Shown: piece after piece, positions 61,201 to 64,000 of the stretch
Layout: each line of letters opens with the position of its first letter
Position numbering within the stretch: the stretch's first letter is position 1
Source: Marthasterias glacialis
Lineage: Eukaryota; Echinodermata; Asteroidea; Forcipulatida; Asteriidae
NCBI GenBank assembly: GCA_911728455.2
Contig: OU452223.1
Span: 11,926,174 to 11,990,173, forward strand
DNA length: 64,000 nt
Direction: 5' to 3'
Notes under the pieces: model-generated
What the model was told of the DNA's origin: nothing
Databases searched by the model: none
The model's input: only the letters and a program-made list of their open reading frames with translations
Position numbers and translations under genes: made by a program

Positions 61201-64000
61201 TGACGTCAGAGTTGACCTAAATATTGCTTTTTGCCCAAATATTGCGAATTGACCCCTTCCCCACACACAAACCCTCTTCAGTGACATCTACTCTATCAAT
61301 TTCTATCATAAAATCGCATCAAAATTTTTGGACCAAAATTGCGAGTGCTCACAGGGAGCTCCCTGTGAGAAATTTTAATATTTGACCCATTTTGAAAAGT
61401 GCTTTTCATGGAATCAGTCGATGCGGGCGGCTCTTCCGAGACGTGTCCAACAAACTAGAGCTCCCAACTCGCGTTATTTCGGGAGCTAGCCAGCTTTTTC
61501 GGCCATCTTGATGACGTCACAGTTGACCTAAATATTGCTATTTGCCCAAATATTGCGAATTGACCCCTTCCCCACACACAAACCCTCTTCAGTGACATCT
61601 ACTATATCAATTTCTATCATAAAATCGCATCAAAATTTTTTGACCAAAATTGCGAGTGCTCACAGGGAGCTCCCTGTGAGAAAATTTTAAATTTGGACCC
61701 ATTTTGAAAAGTGCTTTTCATGAAATCAGTCGATGCGGGCGGCTCTTCCGAGACGTGTCCAACAAACTAGAGCTCCCAACTCGCGTTATTTCGGGAGCTA
61801 GCGAGCTTTTTCGGCCATCTTGATGACGTCAGAGTTGACCTAAAAATTGCTATTTGCCCAAATATTGCGAATTGACCCCTTCCCCACACACAAACCCTCT
61901 TCAGTGACATCTACTCTATCAATTTCTATCATAAAATCGCATCAAAATTTTTGGACCAAAATTGCGAGTGCTCACAGGGAGCTCCCTGTGAGAAATTTTA
62001 ATATTTGACCCATTTTGAAAAGTGCTTTTCATGGAATCAGTCGATGCGGGCGGCTCGTCCGAGACGTGTCCAACAAACTAGAGCTCCCAACTCGCGTTAT
62101 TTCGGGAGCTAGCCAGCTTTTTCGGCCATCTTGATGACGTCACAGTTGACCTAAATATTGCTATTTGCCCAAATATTGCGAATTGACCCCTTCCCCACAC
62201 ACAAACCCTCTTCAGTGACATCTACTATATCAATTTCTATCATAAAATCGCATCAAAATTTTTGGACCTAAATTGCGAGTGCTCACAGGGAGCTCCCTGT
62301 GAGAAAATTTTAATTTTGGACCCATTTTGAAAAGTGCTTTTCATGAAATCAGTCGATGCGGACGGCTCTTCCGAAACGTGTCCAACAAACTAGAGCTCCC
62401 AACTCGCGTTATTTCGGGAGCTAGCGAGCTTTTTCGGCCATCTTGATGACGTCAGAGTTGACCTAAAAATTGCTATTTGCACAAATATTGCGAATTGACC
62501 CCTTCCCCACACACAAACCCTCTTCAGTGACATCTACTCTATCAATTTCTATCATAAAATCGCATCAAAAATTTTGGACCAAAATTGCGAGTGCTCACAG
62601 GGAGCTCCCTGTGAGAAAATTTTAATTTTGGACCCATTTTGAAAAGTGCTTTTCATGAAATCAGTCGATGCGGGCGGCTCTTCCGAGACGTGTCCAACAA
62701 ACTAGAGCTCCCAACTCGCGTTATTTCGGGAGCTAGCGAGCTTTTTCGGCCATCTTGATGACGTCAGAGTTGACCTAAAAATTGCTATTTGCACAAATAT
62801 TGCGAATTGACCCCTTCCCCACACACAAACCCTCTTCAGTGACATCTACTCTATCAATTTCTATCATAAAATCGCATCAAAATTTTTGGACCAAATTGCG
62901 AGTGCTCACAGGGAGCTCCCTGTGAGAAATTTTAATTTTGGACCCATTTTGAAAAGTGCTTTTCATGGAATCAGTCGATGCGGGCGGCTCTTCCGAGACG
63001 TGTCCAACAAACTAGAGCTCCCAACTCGCGTTATTTCGGGAGCTAGCGAGCTTTTTCGGTCATCTTGATGACGTCAGAGTTGACCTAAATATTGCTATTT
63101 GCCCAAATATTGCGAATTGACCCCTTCCCCACACACAAACCCTCTTCAGTGACATCTACTCTATCAATTTCTATCAAAAAATCGCATCAAAATTTTTGGA
63201 CCAAAATTGCGAGTGCTCACAGGGAGCTCCCTGTGAGAAATTTTAATTTTGGACCCATTTTGAAAAGTGCTTTTCATGGAATCAGTCGATGCGGGCGGCT
63301 CTTCCGAGACGTGTCCAACAAACTAGAGCTCCCAACTGACGTTATTTCGGGAGCTAGCGAGCTTTTTCGGCCATCTTGATGACGTCACAGTTGACCTAAA
63401 TATTGTTATTTGCCCAAATATTGGGAATTGACCCCTTCCCCACACACAAACCCTCTTCAGTGACATCTACTATATCAATTTCTATCATAAAATCGCATCA
63501 AAATTTTTGGACCAAAATTGCGAGTGCTCACAGGGAGCTCCCTGTGAGAAATTTTAATTTTTGACCCATTTTGAAAAGTGCTTTTCATGGAATCAGTCGA
63601 TGCGGGCGGCTCTTCCGAGACGTGTCCAACAAACTAGAGCTCCCAACTCGCGTTATTTCGGGAGCTAGCCAGCTTTTTCGGCCATCTTGATGACGTCACA
63701 GTTGACCTAAATATTGCTATTTGCCCAAATATTGCGAATTGACCCCTTCCCCACACACAAACCCTCTTCAGTGACATCTACTATATCAATTTCTATCATA
63801 AAATCGCATCAAAATTTTTGGACCAAAATTGCGAGTGCTCACAGGGAGCTCCCTGTGAGAAAATTTTAAATTTGGACCCATTTTGAAAAGTGCTTTTCAT
63901 GAAATCAGTCGATGCGGGCGGCTCTTCCGAGACGTGTCCAACAAACTAGAGCTCCCAACTCGCGTTATTTCGGGAGCTAGCGAGCTTTTTCGGCCATCTT

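Larger units (their letters stand above)
46477..64000 (+). repeat. Satellite B array (311-bp monomer, ~56 copies)
   Basis: Head-to-tail tandem repeat with a very regular 311-bp period, running off the right end of the window. Most copies differ by a few bases. Sequence types change along the array: TGACGTCAGAG prevails to about 58,000, TGACGTCACAG becomes common after 58,090, and TACTATATCAA appears from about 60,047. Each copy carries the CRE octamer, a 22-bp perfect palindrome and a second 7-bp inverted repeat. Most copies contain a plus-strand ORF of 95 codons. Because 311 is not a multiple of three, successive copies fall in different frames and the ORF ends in each unit, so I treat it as a by-product of the repeat. 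It is unrelated in sequence to satellite A. The family is not one I recognise. Confidence 0.97.

Noticed and set aside
1-64000. CRISPR array
   Set aside because: The whole unit is repeated; there are no short conserved repeats separated by unique spacers and no cas genes.
1-64000. CENP-B box (TTCG-N4-A-N2-CGGG) in either satellite
   Set aside because: Candidates around CATTCGGGGCATG in A and TTTCGGGAGCTAG in B do not fit the spacing of the motif on either strand.
1-64000. Hammerhead ribozyme within the satellites
   Set aside because: The nearest matches (TTGATGAGGG in A, CTTGATGACG in B, GTCTGAGAAAC on the minus strand of A) lack the CTGANGA core and I saw no matching three-stem arrangement.
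1-64000. Telomeric repeats, tRNA or rRNA genes
   Set aside because: No TTAGGG-type runs, no cloverleaf with A and B boxes, and no recognisable rRNA segment were found on either strand.

Overview
This is a gene-free stretch of a eukaryotic nuclear genome. It consists almost entirely of two unrelated satellite DNA arrays, both read here on the + strand. I found no ribosome-binding sites, operons, rRNA, tRNA or conserved protein-coding gene. Long tandem satellites, an LTR-type insertion and AT-rich unique DNA point to an animal, perhaps an invertebrate. I do not recognise either satellite family and cannot name the species.

Layout. (1) Positions 1-43,965 hold satellite A, a ~456-457 bp monomer in roughly 94 head-to-tail copies. 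The array enters the window mid-monomer and ends at 43,965 in a decayed copy. Blocks of 4 to 8 monomers have been re-duplicated many times, giving local higher-order repeats. (2) Satellite A is interrupted at 37,703-38,829 by a 1,127 bp insertion with TGT...ACA ends and a perfect 5-bp target duplication (GTGGT). It looks like a solo LTR of a retrotransposon. (3) Positions 43,966-46,476 form a junction zone: about 1.6 kb of non-satellite DNA, a 34-bp GC-rich minisatellite (45,600-45,759), an isolated, diverged and internally deleted satellite A monomer (45,761-46,026), then about 450 bp of further non-satellite DNA. (4) Positions 46,477-64,000 hold satellite B, a 311 bp monomer in about 56 copies, running off the window end. 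Its first copy is truncated and internally deleted.

The most interesting regularity is in satellite B. Almost every monomer carries the full palindromic cAMP-response element TGACGTCA and a perfect 22-bp palindrome (two 11-bp arms, no spacer). The array is therefore a regular series of about 55 potential bZIP (CREB/ATF) sites and hairpin/cruciform sites at 311-bp spacing. One monomer has lost exactly one arm of its palindrome. Short ORFs recur once per monomer in both arrays (about 71 aa on the minus strand in A, about 95 aa on the plus strand in B). They are best explained as copies of the same repeat unit, not genes. All counts and block limits were made by eye and are approximate.
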